64,000 bases of DNA from Gracilibacillus alcaliphilus (GTDB lineage: Bacteria; Bacillota; Bacilli; Bacillales; Amphibacillaceae): positions 1 through 64,000 of the forward strand of contig NZ_JAFBFA010000002.1 of assembly GCF_016909015.1 (NCBI RefSeq), given 5' to 3'. Below are positions 1 through 8,611 of the stretch, one piece after another. The notes beneath the pieces were generated by a model. The model was given only the letters and a program-made list of their open reading frames with translations, did not search any database and was not told where the DNA came from. A program made the position numbers and the translations under genes. Position 1 is the stretch's first letter. The number at the start of each line of letters is the position of its first letter.

Positions 1-9
1 ATAATAAAT

Positions 10-70
10 CCCCCCTACGAAAAGTAGGAGGGAACAATAAATAACGGTTCAAGAAAACCTTGAACCGTCT
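10..70. terminator. Two adjacent hairpins before the first gene
   Basis: Two inverted repeats are visible. At about 10-35 a C-run plus CTAC pairs with GTAG plus a G-run around a GAAAA-type loop. At about 45-68 GGTTCAAG pairs with CTTGAACC. Neither has a long T-tract, so they may be the end of the gene lying before the window, or relics. The first ends in GGGAAC, like the hairpin at 57.24 kb. Confidence 0.4.
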
Positions 71-120
71 GAATCGGCGAATGCCGAGAGTCTATATAGG
101 TAAAAAGGAGGCATACATAC

Positions 121-951
121 ATGGGTTTAACTAGCACACTAACACTAAACAATGGCACTAAGATTCCAGCAATTGGACTCGGTGTATATAAAGCAGAGGC
201 AGGAGAAGAAGTTTACCAAGCTGTACGATCAGCCTTAGAATTAGGCTACCGCCATATTGATACAGCTTCCCTTTATGCAAATGAAGAAGGAGTTGGACAA
301 GCCATCAAGGATAGCGGTATACCGCGAGACGAGATTTTTGTTACTACCAAGGTTTGGAACGATGAACAAGGGTTCCAAGAAACAAAAGCAGCGTTTGCCC
401 GCAGCTTAGAACGGCTTCAAATGGATTATGTGGACTTATACTTAGTACATTGGCCAGTACCAGGCAAATTTATCGAAACTTATCAGGCGCTAGAAGATAT
501 TTATCGTGAAGATCAAGCAAAGGCAATCGGAGTAAGTAATTTTGAACCACATCATTTAGAAGCACTGTTAAAAGAAGCGAGGGTAATACCAGCTGTTAAT
601 CAAATAGAGTTGCATCCGCAGCTACAACAGCAGCATATTCGTGAGTTTTGTGCTAAACATGATATTCTGATTGAGGCATGGGCTCCTTTAGGGAAGGCAC
701 AATACTTTGATCATCCAACTTTACAGGAATTAGCAAATAAGTATCAGAAGAAGCCATCCCAAATTATTATCCGCTGGCAATATCAAAGCGGGATTATTAC
801 GATTCCGAAGTCTGTACGCAAAGCGCGTCAGCAGGAGAATGTCGATATTTTTGACTTTGCCTTATCCAAGGAAGATATTGCTAAGATCGAAGCGATGGAT
901 GCGAATCAGCGTCTTGGTCAACATCCTGATGAATTTGATTATGGTGTTTAA
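121..951 (+). CDS. Aldo/keto reductase
   Basis: A cytosolic NADPH-dependent aldo/keto reductase of 276 residues, the usual length for prokaryotic AKR5-type enzymes. These reduce aldehydes such as methylglyoxal or simple ketones. The TIM-barrel signature is present: the N-terminal strand with IPAIGLGVYKA, the catalytic Asp and Tyr in HIDTASLYANEEGVG (about residues 46-60), the catalytic Lys in TTKVWN, the His in LVHWP, and the cofactor-binding GVSNF and IPKSVR segments. The ATG start follows an AAAGGAGG site at 8-9 bases. It stands alone, with a 409-base gap downstream. The substrate cannot be read from the sequence; it resembles the B. subtilis YtbE/YvgN group. Confidence 0.93.
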   Translation: MGLTSTLTLNNGTKIPAIGLGVYKAEAGEEVYQAVRSALELGYRHIDTASLYANEEGVGQAIKDSGIPRDEIFVTTKVWNDEQGFQETKAAFARSLERLQMDYVDLYLVHWPVPGKFIETYQALEDIYREDQAKAIGVSNFEPHHLEALLKEARVIPAVNQIELHPQLQQQHIREFCAKHDILIEAWAPLGKAQYFDHPTLQELANKYQKKPSQIIIRWQYQSGIITIPKSVRKARQQENVDIFDFALSKEDIAKIEAMDANQRLGQHPDEFDYGV

Positions 952-1360
952 AAGCTAGACAGATAATTTTCAAGCACAAAGTTTTCATGGGACAAAAGTG
1001 TAGTTGTCAAGTCAGCTTTCGAATAATAAATTGAATGATGATCGCTCCGTTCGGATTTTAGAAGAAAAGGACTTGTACAGAGATGAAGTGCGTTTGTTGA
1101 ACAAGAGGAGGGGGGACAGATCCAGAAATGGGATGCCCTCTTCTTATTTTGGCTTAATTTCCATGTATATCTGGCTTGTGCTGCATCTATTCCACTACTA
1201 GTTCTGCAACATAATCTTAACCAGTTAATCTTTCCTCTGCTTGTTTCCAAGTAGTTAGCAGCTTAAAGCTTCTCTGTCTTTCACACTGATCGAGAATAAA
1301 CATTTATGGGAAAGAAGATGATATAATAATGATGTATACTAAGCTGGAATGAGGTGACTC
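952..1360. other. Intergenic gap, no gene seen
   Basis: About 410 bases between the reductase and the protease. Short open frames exist on both strands, but they lack ribosome binding sites and protein-like composition. No terminator with a T-run is evident after the reductase. A G-rich stretch near 1108-1117 resembles a ribosome binding site but precedes no convincing start. Confidence 0.5.
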
Positions 1361-2197
1361 ATGAAAGAGACAGACGATCGCCAGGATGATATTATCGATG
1401 AGGATTTGTATGAAGAAATTGATCCTGAGGAAATGTATGAACTGATTCAGGAAGAAAGGCGTAAATTGCAAGAGAAACAACGAGCAGAGCAAGAAAAACC
1501 AAAAAAACGATTTCCAAAATGGATTTTTTGGGTGATTGCAGCAGCCATGTTTATTCAAGTTATTGCCATTTTTCCTCAGACGTTCTCGATACCAGCCATA
1601 CAATTTATTCAAACTTCGATTACCTTAATGCAGGATGATGATGTCCGCAGTTATCGAGAGGCCGTAGTGGTGATTGAAGGGGCAGACAATAAAGGAACTG
1701 GTTTTGCCATTTCAGAAGATGGTTATATTTTGACGAATTACCATGTGATTGAAGATCAGCCAATGATTACTGTTGCCTTCGCACAAGAAGGTTTATATAG
1801 AGGGGAAGTCGTGGCCAGCTTTCCAGAGATTGATCTGGCTTTACTTACAGTGGAAGGCAGTCATTTACCAAGTTTGCCGTTAATTCAAGAAGAACAGCCG
1901 CATGAAGCAGAGGATGTTATTTTTATAGGGAATCCTTTACAGTTTAACGGTATTGCCAATCAAGGTGACATTATCGGCATGACATGGTTAAAAAATTGGG
2001 ATCAACCTGTGTACATGCTAGATGCCCCGGTTTATCGAGGTAATAGCGGCAGTCCAGTCATTAATGATCAGGGAGAAGTGATCGCTGTTATCTTTGCAAC
2101 ACAGTCACATCCAGAACATGGTAAAATTGGATTAGCCGTACCGATCAACTATTTTCAGACTTTATATGATAAAACAAGTGAACAAAACCCCGAGTAA
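1361..2197 (+). CDS. Membrane-anchored S1C trypsin-like serine protease
   Basis: A 278-residue protein with a very acidic cytoplasmic N-terminus (about residues 1-45, Glu/Asp-rich, probably coiled), a KPKKR basic patch, one membrane helix at about 52-72 and an external trypsin-like domain. The catalytic triad is visible as His in LTNYHVIED, Asp in EIDLALLTV and Ser in RGNSGSPV. Unlike HtrA/DegP proteins it ends soon after the protease domain and has no PDZ domain. That suggests a PDZ-less quality-control or processing protease at the outer face of the membrane. Its partner or substrate is unknown. The ATG start is preceded by GAGGTGA at a good distance. A small CCGA/TCGG hairpin with a T-run overlaps the stop codon. 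Confidence 0.88.
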   Translation: MKETDDRQDDIIDEDLYEEIDPEEMYELIQEERRKLQEKQRAEQEKPKKRFPKWIFWVIAAAMFIQVIAIFPQTFSIPAIQFIQTSITLMQDDDVRSYREAVVVIEGADNKGTGFAISEDGYILTNYHVIEDQPMITVAFAQEGLYRGEVVASFPEIDLALLTVEGSHLPSLPLIQEEQPHEAEDVIFIGNPLQFNGIANQGDIIGMTWLKNWDQPVYMLDAPVYRGNSGSPVINDQGEVIAVIFATQSHPEHGKIGLAVPINYFQTLYDKTSEQNPE

Positions 2198-2214
2198 TAA
2201 TCGGATTTTTTTAT
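2189..2214 (+). terminator. Terminator overlapping the protease stop codon
   Basis: CCGA and TCGG flank a seven-base loop that includes the stop codon, followed by a T-rich tract. The stem is short, so termination is probably weak. Confidence 0.45.
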
Positions 2215-2749
2215 AAATGAGTGTTAAAAAAATAGGTGTTTTATGTTGTCGACTATAGAAATGTAGTCGGCATTTCTACTTTTGTGCCATTTTTTATGAA
2301 GCGGAATGGATATATGTTCCATTGTTAAGTGAATGTAAAACAATACTACCATAAATAGTAGAGAGTGTTTAGGTAATTAGGTTTATGTTGAGTCAATGTG
2401 CCCATTATCTGCAAATGAATCTTAATGATTTGTAATTAAAACATGGTAGATTGAGACATAGTTTTCTTTTATTCTAGAAAAAACGATCATTTTTGCATGA
2501 TAAACAAGAATGGAAAATTTGGACTATCTTATAAGTATAAGGAAACAGTGAATAAGTATGGACGAGTTAGCTCGATCCAGCCAATATGTATCATTCCGGC
2601 ACTTGTCACTTTTTGTGGATTCTTTAGAACAGCTGTAAGCTATCGATCATGCAAAAAAAATAAATAAAAAAATTGGTGAAAATGATGAAAAAAATAAATG
2701 AAAACAGACAAAAAATTGTAAATATCAACCGAATTTTTATAAAGGACTG
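2215..2749. other. Long A/T-rich leader region before sigI
   Basis: About 535 bases without a credible gene. One hairpin is visible near 2249-2272 (GTCGACTA pairing with TAGTCGGC). The 120 bases before sigI are extremely A-rich. sigI is autoregulated in B. subtilis, so this region should hold its promoters, but I could not identify a convincing SigI or SigA promoter by eye. Confidence 0.4.
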
Positions 2750-2752
2750 GTG

Positions 2753-3484
2753 GTGTACATTATGTTAGGAAGCCAGTTAGTCGATAGAGAAAGAAGTCTT
2801 GAAGAGCAAATTGAATTGATACAATTAGGGAATGAAGAATTACGGAATCAGATTATTAAATCTTATCAGCCATTTATCGCAAAATGTGTATCAGACGTGT
2901 GTAAAAGGTATATTCAGAAAAATAATGATGAATTTAGTATTGGCATGATGGCATTTAACGAAGCCTTAGATATATATACTTGTGAAAGAGGAACCTCATT
3001 TCTTTCTTTTGCTCAAGTCATTATTAAACGTAAGGTAATTGATCATATTAGAAAAGAACAGAGACAATATATGTATCCTTCCTTAGATGCAGCCGATGAC
3101 GATGAATTAGAGGAAAGTCCAATTCAAATTGTGGAAGCCAAAAAGGTCTATCAGTTAAAAGAAGAATCATGGTATCGTAAACAAGAACTCCATGAGCTAT
3201 CTAGGCAATTAAAGGAGTACCGTATTTCCTTCTCCGAATTGACTGTGATTTCTCCTAAACATAGGGATGCACGGGAATCCGCTATTTTTGCAGCAAAACA
3301 GTTAGTAGAAGATAAGGAATTAAAGCAATACGTACTAAATAAGAAACGAGTCCCTATTAAGAAATTATTAAATTTGGTTTCTGTAAGTAAGAAAACATTA
3401 GAAAGAAACCGAAAGTTTATTTTAATGATCTTTATTATTTTAACTGGAGACTATCTATACTTAAGAGAGTACTTAAGGGGGTAG
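2753..3484 (+). CDS. sigI: RNA polymerase sigma factor SigI
   Basis: A sigma-70-type factor of the SigI family, about 243 residues (B. subtilis SigI is about 250). In Bacillus it directs heat-shock and cell-wall genes; in clostridia related factors control cellulosome genes. Region-2-like sequence runs from about residue 10 to 105, with the family pattern SFLSFAQVIIKRKVIDHIRKEQR; the C-terminal half holds the SigI-specific DNA-binding domain with a helix-turn-helix near VPIKKLLNLVSVSKKTLERN. The start is uncertain. AAAGGA at 2741-2746 favours GTG 2753 (6-base spacing); GTG 2750 and ATG 2762 are in frame. It is directly followed by its anti-sigma partner rsgI, four bases downstream. Confidence 0.9.
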   Translation: MYIMLGSQLVDRERSLEEQIELIQLGNEELRNQIIKSYQPFIAKCVSDVCKRYIQKNNDEFSIGMMAFNEALDIYTCERGTSFLSFAQVIIKRKVIDHIRKEQRQYMYPSLDAADDDELEESPIQIVEAKKVYQLKEESWYRKQELHELSRQLKEYRISFSELTVISPKHRDARESAIFAAKQLVEDKELKQYVLNKKRVPIKKLLNLVSVSKKTLERNRKFILMIFIILTGDYLYLREYLRG

Positions 3485-3488
3485 ATCT

Positions 3489-4274
3489 GTGAAGAAAGGA
3501 ATCATTGTGGAACACCGCTCTCATTATACGATTATCATGGATAATGAGGGGATGTTTCACAAAGCAGAACCAATACAGGAGAAGGATATAGGGGTGGAGA
3601 CGGCTTACCAGCCAAAAACCTTCCCTCTGGATGCTTTTTTTGTTTTTTTAAAGAGGGGGAGATGGACATTACTATCGATGGTCTTGATATGCTTGTTATG
3701 CATTAGTCCCCTCTATTTATTGCTGGACAGAAATGAGGCCTACGCTGTTGTCAGTCTTGATGTTCATCCCAGTTTAACAATTAAAGTGGATGAAAATTAT
3801 AAAGTACTGGATGTAATGGCCATGAATAAGGTAGCTCAAGATGTTGTCCAACAATTAGAAACAAAAGGAAAGACTCTGATTACCTACACCGATGATCTGC
3901 TCACATATTTAGAAACACAAGACAATATGTCACCACCAGCTTCCCTGTTAATGGCATTCAGTTACTATGGGGAGCGAAATGGGCGTGGCTGGCAGGAGAA
4001 TATCAAACAACATTATCAAGACTATAGTTATCCGGTCGTCATTTATGAGGTATCCGAAAAACTGAGAAAAAAAGCGGAAAATGAAAGCATATCGATGAAT
4101 CAGGCAGTTGCTGATCTGCTAGCCGCAGAAGAAGCAGCAGAAATCCAACCGGTTTTTTTAGAACAAGAAGATTCCAACCTTTTTTTAAATCAAGAACAAA
4201 AAGAACTTATAAAAAATTTTTACCAAGCACCTTCTTTCAAGAGTACCGAACTTCAGGAAATAAATAGCTATTAA
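3489..4274 (+). CDS. rsgI: Anti-sigma-I factor RsgI, short form
   Basis: A single-pass membrane anti-sigma factor that holds SigI until a signal releases it. The N-terminal cytoplasmic domain (about residues 1-50, MKKGIIVEHRSHYTIIMDNEG) has the RsgI anti-sigma pattern. A membrane helix lies at about 57-80, and the external part begins with AYAVVSLDVHPSLTIKVDENYKVLDV, the conserved juxtamembrane domain of the family. At 261 residues it is shorter than B. subtilis RsgI (about 380) and carries no recognisable C-terminal sensor or carbohydrate-binding module, only an acidic tail. The GTG start overlaps the end of a ribosome binding site (AAGGGGG) that spans the sigI stop, so the two are translationally coupled. 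Confidence 0.88.
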   Translation: MKKGIIVEHRSHYTIIMDNEGMFHKAEPIQEKDIGVETAYQPKTFPLDAFFVFLKRGRWTLLSMVLICLLCISPLYLLLDRNEAYAVVSLDVHPSLTIKVDENYKVLDVMAMNKVAQDVVQQLETKGKTLITYTDDLLTYLETQDNMSPPASLLMAFSYYGERNGRGWQENIKQHYQDYSYPVVIYEVSEKLRKKAENESISMNQAVADLLAAEEAAEIQPVFLEQEDSNLFLNQEQKELIKNFYQAPSFKSTELQEINSY

Positions 4275-4417
4275 CCTGATTAGCGAGGCAATGGCCTTTC
4301 TATCTTGTTTTTGTATGTGCTTGAATAAGTACATAGCAGATAATGGATGAGATCTGATTGCTTTTTTAGAAGGAGAAGGGTTACCTGCTTTATTTGTTGC
4401 TGGAAATAGTTTTCTGT

Positions 4418-4462
4418 ATAACCCTCACTTTCTCATTAGGAGATGGTGAGGGTTTGTTTTTG
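4418..4462. terminator. Bidirectional terminator between rsgI and yhdB
   Basis: AACCCTCAC and GTGAGGGTT form a 9-bp stem. T-rich sequence follows on the plus strand; the A-rich left side would serve the minus-strand gene. It lies between convergent genes. Confidence 0.7.
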
Positions 4463-4669
4463 GAATAAGGCATAATCGATATATTCGATTAATTGGTTAT
4501 ACTTGTAGGTTAAATACATTTCGGAGATTGGGTAATGATAAGCATGTAAGAAATGTTCAATTTTTTTGGAGAGTAAATCGTCGTTGGTGCGAACCATTAA
4601 GACAAGCAGGTTATCCCACTGTCCCCAGATGGTATAATACAATGCTTTATCATAATCGATAGATGTCAA
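4436..4669 (-). CDS. yhdB: YhdB-family small protein
   Basis: A 77-residue protein of unknown function that matches my memory of the Bacillus YhdB family: DYDKALYYTIWGQWDNLL followed by MVRTNDDLLSKKIEHFLHAYH. It has no membrane segment or signal peptide and is rich in Tyr and aromatic residues, so a small soluble helical protein is likely. The start appears to be TTG, placed about 7 bases after AAGGGGG on the minus strand. It is convergent with rsgI and divergent from the spore lipoprotein gene. Its 3' end overlaps the shared terminator hairpin. The family assignment rests on memory of the sequence pattern, not on a search. Confidence 0.72.
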   Translation of the reverse strand: MTSIDYDKALYYTIWGQWDNLLVLMVRTNDDLLSKKIEHFLHAYHYPISEMYLTYKYNQLIEYIDYALFQKQTLTIS

Positions 4670-4782
4670 AGAAAAACCCCCTTATAGTAATTAGTTGCTA
4701 AAGCTGGGGTTAAGGATAGCTTGTGCGAATATCGGGTAAAGCAGTCCAACAAACTGCTGGATGGTTTTCCATTTTTTTAATA

Positions 4783-4812
4783 GCATAGCTTGCTGCCTCT
4801 TCACTCATACTA
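4783..4812 (+). promoter_or_regulatory. Sigma-G/F-like promoter of the YhcN lipoprotein gene
   Basis: A GCATAG -35-like element (4783-4788) is followed after 17 bases by CATACTA (4806-4812), which matches the forespore -10 consensus CATWMTA. The position about 30 bases before the start codon fits, and yhcN of B. subtilis is expressed in the forespore under SigG. Confidence 0.6.
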
Positions 4813-4841
4813 GGAAAGAATAATGTGAAGGAGGTAATGAA

Positions 4842-5423
4842 ATGAAATTCCCTAAGGTTGCTTTAGGCTTAGCGGCAACAGCAATGATCGCATTGGCTGG
4901 CTGTAATGGCAATAATCCGGATAATGTTCAAGAAGAAGGAAGCGGAGCACGTAATATCAACTATCAGCAAACAACAGATAATACAGGTGTTGATGATAGG
5001 ACACGCAATCGTGACGCTGTTGATGAACGCATGAACGATGATAATAATCGTGACCAAAGACAGTATGATGTTTCTGCCGAAGCTGCGGATAAGATCACTG
5101 CTGAAGTACCGGATATTAACAATGTCTATGTCTTAACAACAGACAACAATGCTTATGTTGCTGCTTCATGGGACAAAGGTGAAGAAGGTAATACAGACAA
5201 GAATGCAGCAGAATTAGACGATGATACCAAGAAGAAAATCACTGACGTGGTAAAATCTGTTGATTCTGACATTGATAATGTCTACATTTCCACTAATCCA
5301 GATTTCTTTGAATTAAGCGGTCAATATATCAATGATATGGAAAATGGTCAGCCTGTTGAAGGTTTCTTTGGACGTATTGGTAACATGATTGAACGTGTAT
5401 TTCCAGATGACAGAGCAAGATAA
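4842..5423 (+). CDS. YhcN/YlaJ-family sporulation lipoprotein
   Basis: A 193-residue lipoprotein. The signal peptide ends in a lipobox (ALAGC, Cys about residue 20). An Asn/Asp-rich linker follows (about 21-75), then the YhcN/YlaJ domain: AADKITAEVPDINNVYVLTTDNNAYVAA, repeated in form as DVVKSVDSDIDNVYISTNPDFF. In B. subtilis the family is found in the spore inner membrane and aids germination or outgrowth. The ribosome binding site is AAGGAGG. The upstream region carries a good forespore-type promoter, and a strong terminator follows. It could equally be named ylaJ; the sequence does not decide which paralogue it is. Confidence 0.88.
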   Translation: MKFPKVALGLAATAMIALAGCNGNNPDNVQEEGSGARNINYQQTTDNTGVDDRTRNRDAVDERMNDDNNRDQRQYDVSAEAADKITAEVPDINNVYVLTTDNNAYVAASWDKGEEGNTDKNAAELDDDTKKKITDVVKSVDSDIDNVYISTNPDFFELSGQYINDMENGQPVEGFFGRIGNMIERVFPDDRAR

Positions 5424-5447
5424 TCATCAGCTTCATTTCTTGTTATT

Positions 5448-5488
5448 AAAAAGGTTCTGACCGAATCAAGGATCAGAACCTTTTTTGT
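5448..5488 (+). terminator. Rho-independent terminator of the YhcN gene
   Basis: AAGGTTCTGA pairs with TCAGAACCTT across a GAATCAAGGA-type loop, followed by T6. Confidence 0.85.
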
Positions 5489-5711
5489 ATGGAATTAGTG
5501 TAAAAGCCTTTCTATAGTTATTTTATTGCAGCATACATATAAGTGAATCTCCCAAGTAATGTCTGTCATATCTGCTTCTTTTCCATTATAGAATGGAAGG
5601 CTTTTATGCATAAATGGATCAAGTTAGTGAAAATAGATAGGATATCCCCTAAGCATGTGATACAATATGAAGGAAATCGACATAGTGAAGAAATAACAAG
5701 GAGTGGTATCG

Positions 5712-6179
5712 ATGGTAAACAAAATGAATGTAGAAAGCTTTAATTTAGATCATACCAAAGTCAAGGCGCCTTATGTACGTCTAGTGGGAGTAACAACTGG
5801 AGAACATGGGGACAAGGTATATAAATACGACATTCGTTTCTGTCAGCCTAATCAGGATCATATGGAGATGCCAGGTCTTCATTCCCTTGAACATTTAATG
5901 GCGGAGAATGTCCGCAATCATATCGATAATATATTGGATGTAAGTCCAATGGGGTGTCAAACCGGCTTTTATTTAGCTATTATAAATAATGACAGTTACG
6001 ATGAGGTAGTCGAAGCTTTGGCAAAAACATTACAAGATGTACTAGAGGCAACAGAAGTACCGGCTTGTAATGAAGTACAATGCGGCTGGGCTGCTAGTCA
6101 CAGCTTGGAAGGCGCACAGGCTATTGCAAAGAAAATGCTGGCTAAGCAAGACGAATGGCATATTGTGTTTGCAGAGTAA
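5712..6179 (+). CDS. luxS: S-ribosylhomocysteine lyase LuxS (AI-2 synthase)
   Basis: LuxS splits S-ribosylhomocysteine into homocysteine and DPD, the precursor of autoinducer-2, recycling the by-products of SAM-dependent methylation. The 155-residue protein has the full signature: VESFNLDHTKVKAPYVR at the N-terminus, the metal-binding HSLEH (with the catalytic Glu), the catalytic Cys in SPMGCQTGFY, and the third metal ligand in NEVQCGWAASHSLEGA near the C-terminus. ATG 5712 is chosen because AAGGAG at 5698-5703 lies 8 bases before it; GTG 5703 overlaps the site. It is monocistronic with its own terminator. No S-box riboswitch is seen upstream. Confidence 0.97.
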   Translation: MVNKMNVESFNLDHTKVKAPYVRLVGVTTGEHGDKVYKYDIRFCQPNQDHMEMPGLHSLEHLMAENVRNHIDNILDVSPMGCQTGFYLAIINNDSYDEVVEALAKTLQDVLEATEVPACNEVQCGWAASHSLEGAQAIAKKMLAKQDEWHIVFAE

Positions 6180-6233
6180 GATGATGAAGCAATCCCACAT
6201 ACAATTGTTGAGCTGAATATTTTAATAACGAAA

Positions 6234-6280
6234 AGACTGTCGCACAATTTATTTCTCATCGTGCAACAGTCTCTTTTTTA
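6234..6280 (+). terminator. luxS terminator
   Basis: GACTGTCGCAC pairs with GTGCAACAGTC (one bulge), followed by a T-run. Confidence 0.85.
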
Positions 6281-6575
6281 CTTTACACTATAAGAAAACA
6301 TACTTCCAAATAAGAGGCTGAATTTTATCAAATACTGACCGTCTGCAACTCCCATCCTAAGCCTTGGTGAAGGGTTAGGAACACTGATTTAGTTTGTAAG
6401 TCTAAACGGAAATTCATCACAAATTAGTTTTTTAAGCTTTAATAATGAATTAGTACATTTTATTTCTGTGGGAGGGTGCTTCTTATAAAAAAATCAAAAA
6501 CTCAAGCTGTTCTAATGTATCATTTGTCACAAACATGTTAAACTATGGAAGTGATAAGAAAGGATAGTGATCCAT
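6281..6575. other. Intergenic leader before the M20 peptidase
   Basis: About 295 A/T-rich bases. A GGGAGGGTGCTTC stretch at about 6471-6482 resembles a ribosome binding site but is followed by no reading frame of note. I see no riboswitch. Confidence 0.4.
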
Positions 6576-7949
6576 ATGAAGGCAGTTCTTGATTATTTAG
6601 AACAACAGCAGGACACACTCTTAGATGAATTGAAACAATTTTTACATATACCAAGTATCAGCACAGATTCCAGTTACAAAGAATCAACTAAAGAAGCAGC
6701 TTCGTTTGTAGCTGATTACTTAACAGAGGCTGGCTTTGACCAAGTGACACTGCAGGAGACAGAAGGGCATCCACTTGTATATGCAGAATGGCTGAATGCG
6801 GGGGAGGATGTCTCGACAGTATTGATTTATGGCCATTATGATGTACAGCCGCCAGATCCGCTCGAACATTGGAAAAGCGATCCATTCAGCCCGGAAGTAA
6901 GGGATGGCCGGTTATATGCACGTGGAGCAAGTGATGATAAAGGTCAGGTATTTATGCACTTAGCTGTCTTGAAAGCTTTTCTCAAAGTAACAGGAAAACT
7001 ACCGTTGAATGTGAAGATATGTATCGAGGGAGAAGAAGAGATTGGCAGTGCCCATTTATATGATATTCTTCAGCAGCAGCGAGAGAAGTTTCAAGCTGAT
7101 TTTGTGATGATTTCTGATTCTGGCATGGTAGCCAAGGATCAACCTACCATTTTATACGGACTAAAAGGATTTACAGGTTTAGAGTTCACCTTAAAAGGGC
7201 CAGATAGTGATTTACATTCTGGGTTATATGGCGGTGCGGTAAGAAACCCGGCAATGGCAATGGCCCATTTGTTAGCCAGTATGAAAAATGAACAAGAAGT
7301 AGTGACGATCAACGGTTTTTACCATGGTGTAGAACCGCTTGATGATGAAGAACGTCAGTTAATCCAACAAGCACCTGGCGAAGATTTTCAAGCAACAACA
7401 GGGGTGGAGACAACCATTTCTGAATTAGGTTATACGCCCAAAGAACATACGATGGCTCGGCCAACGCTTGAAATAAATGGTCTTTACAGTGGTTATCAAG
7501 GAGAAGGCACCAAGACGATTATCCCAGCTGAGGCTACAGCAAAGATAACGTGCCGTTTAGTACCTGGGCAAGACCCTGATACGATTCAGGATTTACTAGT
7601 GCAGCATTTGGAAGAACATGTACCAACAGGGGTAAGCTTGTCTATAAAACGGGAGCCATTATCGGCAAAGGCATATAAGGTTGACCCAGATCATCCATTA
7701 ATTACACATGCTGCGGAGAGTCTGGAAGAAACATTTGAGAAAAAAGCTGTTTTTGTCAGGATGGGCGGCTCGATACCGGTTGTGGAGTGGTTTGAAGCTT
7801 TGTATCACCTGCCTATTGTGTTATTAGGGTTTGGTACGCCAGATGATCGTTTACACTCACCAAATGAAAGTTTTCCTATTGCCCATTTTTATAAAGGGAT
7901 GCGGACACTAGTTCATTATTGGGAGAAAGTACGCCATACGACAGTTTAA
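6576..7949 (+). CDS. M20-family metallodipeptidase
   Basis: A cytosolic zinc dipeptidase of the M20 (CPDG/carnosinase-like) group, about 457 residues. The first metal ligands and catalytic Asp are in IYGHYDVQPPDP, the bridging Asp in RLYARGASDDKGQ, the general base pair Glu-Glu in IEGEEEIGS, a further ligand in SDSGM, and the last His in GTPDDRLHSPNE near the C-terminus. The dimerisation or lid insert (about 190-340) contains the family segment GPDSDLHSGLYGGAVRNP. It probably hydrolyses a range of dipeptides. The preferred start is ATG 6576 (AGAAAGGA 11 bases upstream); GTG 6567 is in frame but sits on the site. The following gene starts 40 bases later and may be cotranscribed. Confidence 0.92.
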   Translation: MKAVLDYLEQQQDTLLDELKQFLHIPSISTDSSYKESTKEAASFVADYLTEAGFDQVTLQETEGHPLVYAEWLNAGEDVSTVLIYGHYDVQPPDPLEHWKSDPFSPEVRDGRLYARGASDDKGQVFMHLAVLKAFLKVTGKLPLNVKICIEGEEEIGSAHLYDILQQQREKFQADFVMISDSGMVAKDQPTILYGLKGFTGLEFTLKGPDSDLHSGLYGGAVRNPAMAMAHLLASMKNEQEVVTINGFYHGVEPLDDEERQLIQQAPGEDFQATTGVETTISELGYTPKEHTMARPTLEINGLYSGYQGEGTKTIIPAEATAKITCRLVPGQDPDTIQDLLVQHLEEHVPTGVSLSIKREPLSAKAYKVDPDHPLITHAAESLEETFEKKAVFVRMGGSIPVVEWFEALYHLPIVLLGFGTPDDRLHSPNESFPIAHFYKGMRTLVHYWEKVRHTTV

Positions 7950-7988
7950 TTCGGCGTGATAAATCATATTAACAGTGGGAGGAGAAAG

Positions 7989-8369
7989 ATGGGGATTATT
8001 TGGGTAGCTTTATTGATAAGTGCATATTTATTATTTCTATTATTTCGTTTAATGTATACCCGTTATGTCCCGGTAAAAGGTGTGCCGTGCTTAGATAAGG
8101 AAAGCATGGAGCCGCATCGGCACGCTATCTTAGATATCCGTGACTATCAAGAAGCAAACAATGATCGAATAGAGGGGGCATTAATGCTGCCATTAGCATA
8201 TTTAGGAAGATATTATAAAGAGATTCCTTGTAAATCTGTGCATGTGATTGCTTCCAATCGGCTGGAGAAAAATTTGGCGATTCGCTTGCTGAAAAACAAA
8301 GGATATCAGATTACTGGATACACACTCACTTCCTGTAACTGTCAAAAGAAAATTGGCAATTTAGCCTGA
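7989..8369 (+). CDS. Membrane-anchored degenerate rhodanese-like protein
   Basis: About 126 residues: one N-terminal membrane helix (about 3-20, IIWVALLISAYLLFLLFRLMY) and a rhodanese-like domain with LDIRDYQEANNDRIEGALMLPLAYLG, the usual strand-loop-helix start. In active sulfurtransferases a Cys opens the active-site loop; here the place reads VHVIASNRLEKNLAIRLLKNKGY, with no Cys, so the classical chemistry should be absent. A different Cys pair (SCNC) lies near the C-terminus. The size and the N-terminal helix recall B. subtilis YqhL-type proteins. The ATG start follows GGGAGGAG by 4 bases. It probably forms an operon with the M20 peptidase; a strong terminator follows. Confidence 0.75.
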   Translation: MGIIWVALLISAYLLFLLFRLMYTRYVPVKGVPCLDKESMEPHRHAILDIRDYQEANNDRIEGALMLPLAYLGRYYKEIPCKSVHVIASNRLEKNLAIRLLKNKGYQITGYTLTSCNCQKKIGNLA

Positions 8370-8374
8370 GTAGG

Positions 8375-8424
8375 AAAAAGGCTGTTGCACCATGTAATTC
8401 TCATGGTGCAACAGCCCTTTTTAT
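8375..8424 (+). terminator. Terminator of the peptidase-rhodanese unit
   Basis: AAAAAGGCTGTTGCACCATG pairs almost perfectly with CATGGTGCAACAGCCCTTTT, followed by a T-rich tract. The stem is 14-16 bp and can work in both directions. Confidence 0.88.
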
Positions 8425-8570
8425 ATATAAAGAATAGAAGTATACTGCAACAGATGTTTTGTGTATAAAAATATGGGTTGAAGCTCTTCAAAGAAATGAA
8501 TTTTACTGACAAGGTGAAGTAACTAAGTCATGTGGATTCAATAGAAATTTAGAAAAGTTTTAACGTCTGA

Positions 8571-8601
8571 TTGCCCTATTTTTCCTTGTATATGGTAAAA
8601 T
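8571..8601 (+). promoter_or_regulatory. Candidate sigma-A promoter of hemAT
   Basis: TTGCCC (8571-8576) and TATGGTAAAAT (-10 TAAAAT at 8596-8601), spacing 19. The spacing is long and the -35 imperfect, so this is tentative. Confidence 0.35.
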
Positions 8602-8611
8602 AGTCTTTAAT

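Noticed and set aside
948..1250. A 100-codon open frame on the minus strand after the aldo/keto reductase
   Set aside because: No ribosome binding site, Cys/Ser-rich low-quality composition and no recognisable pattern; it overlaps another chance frame on the plus strand.
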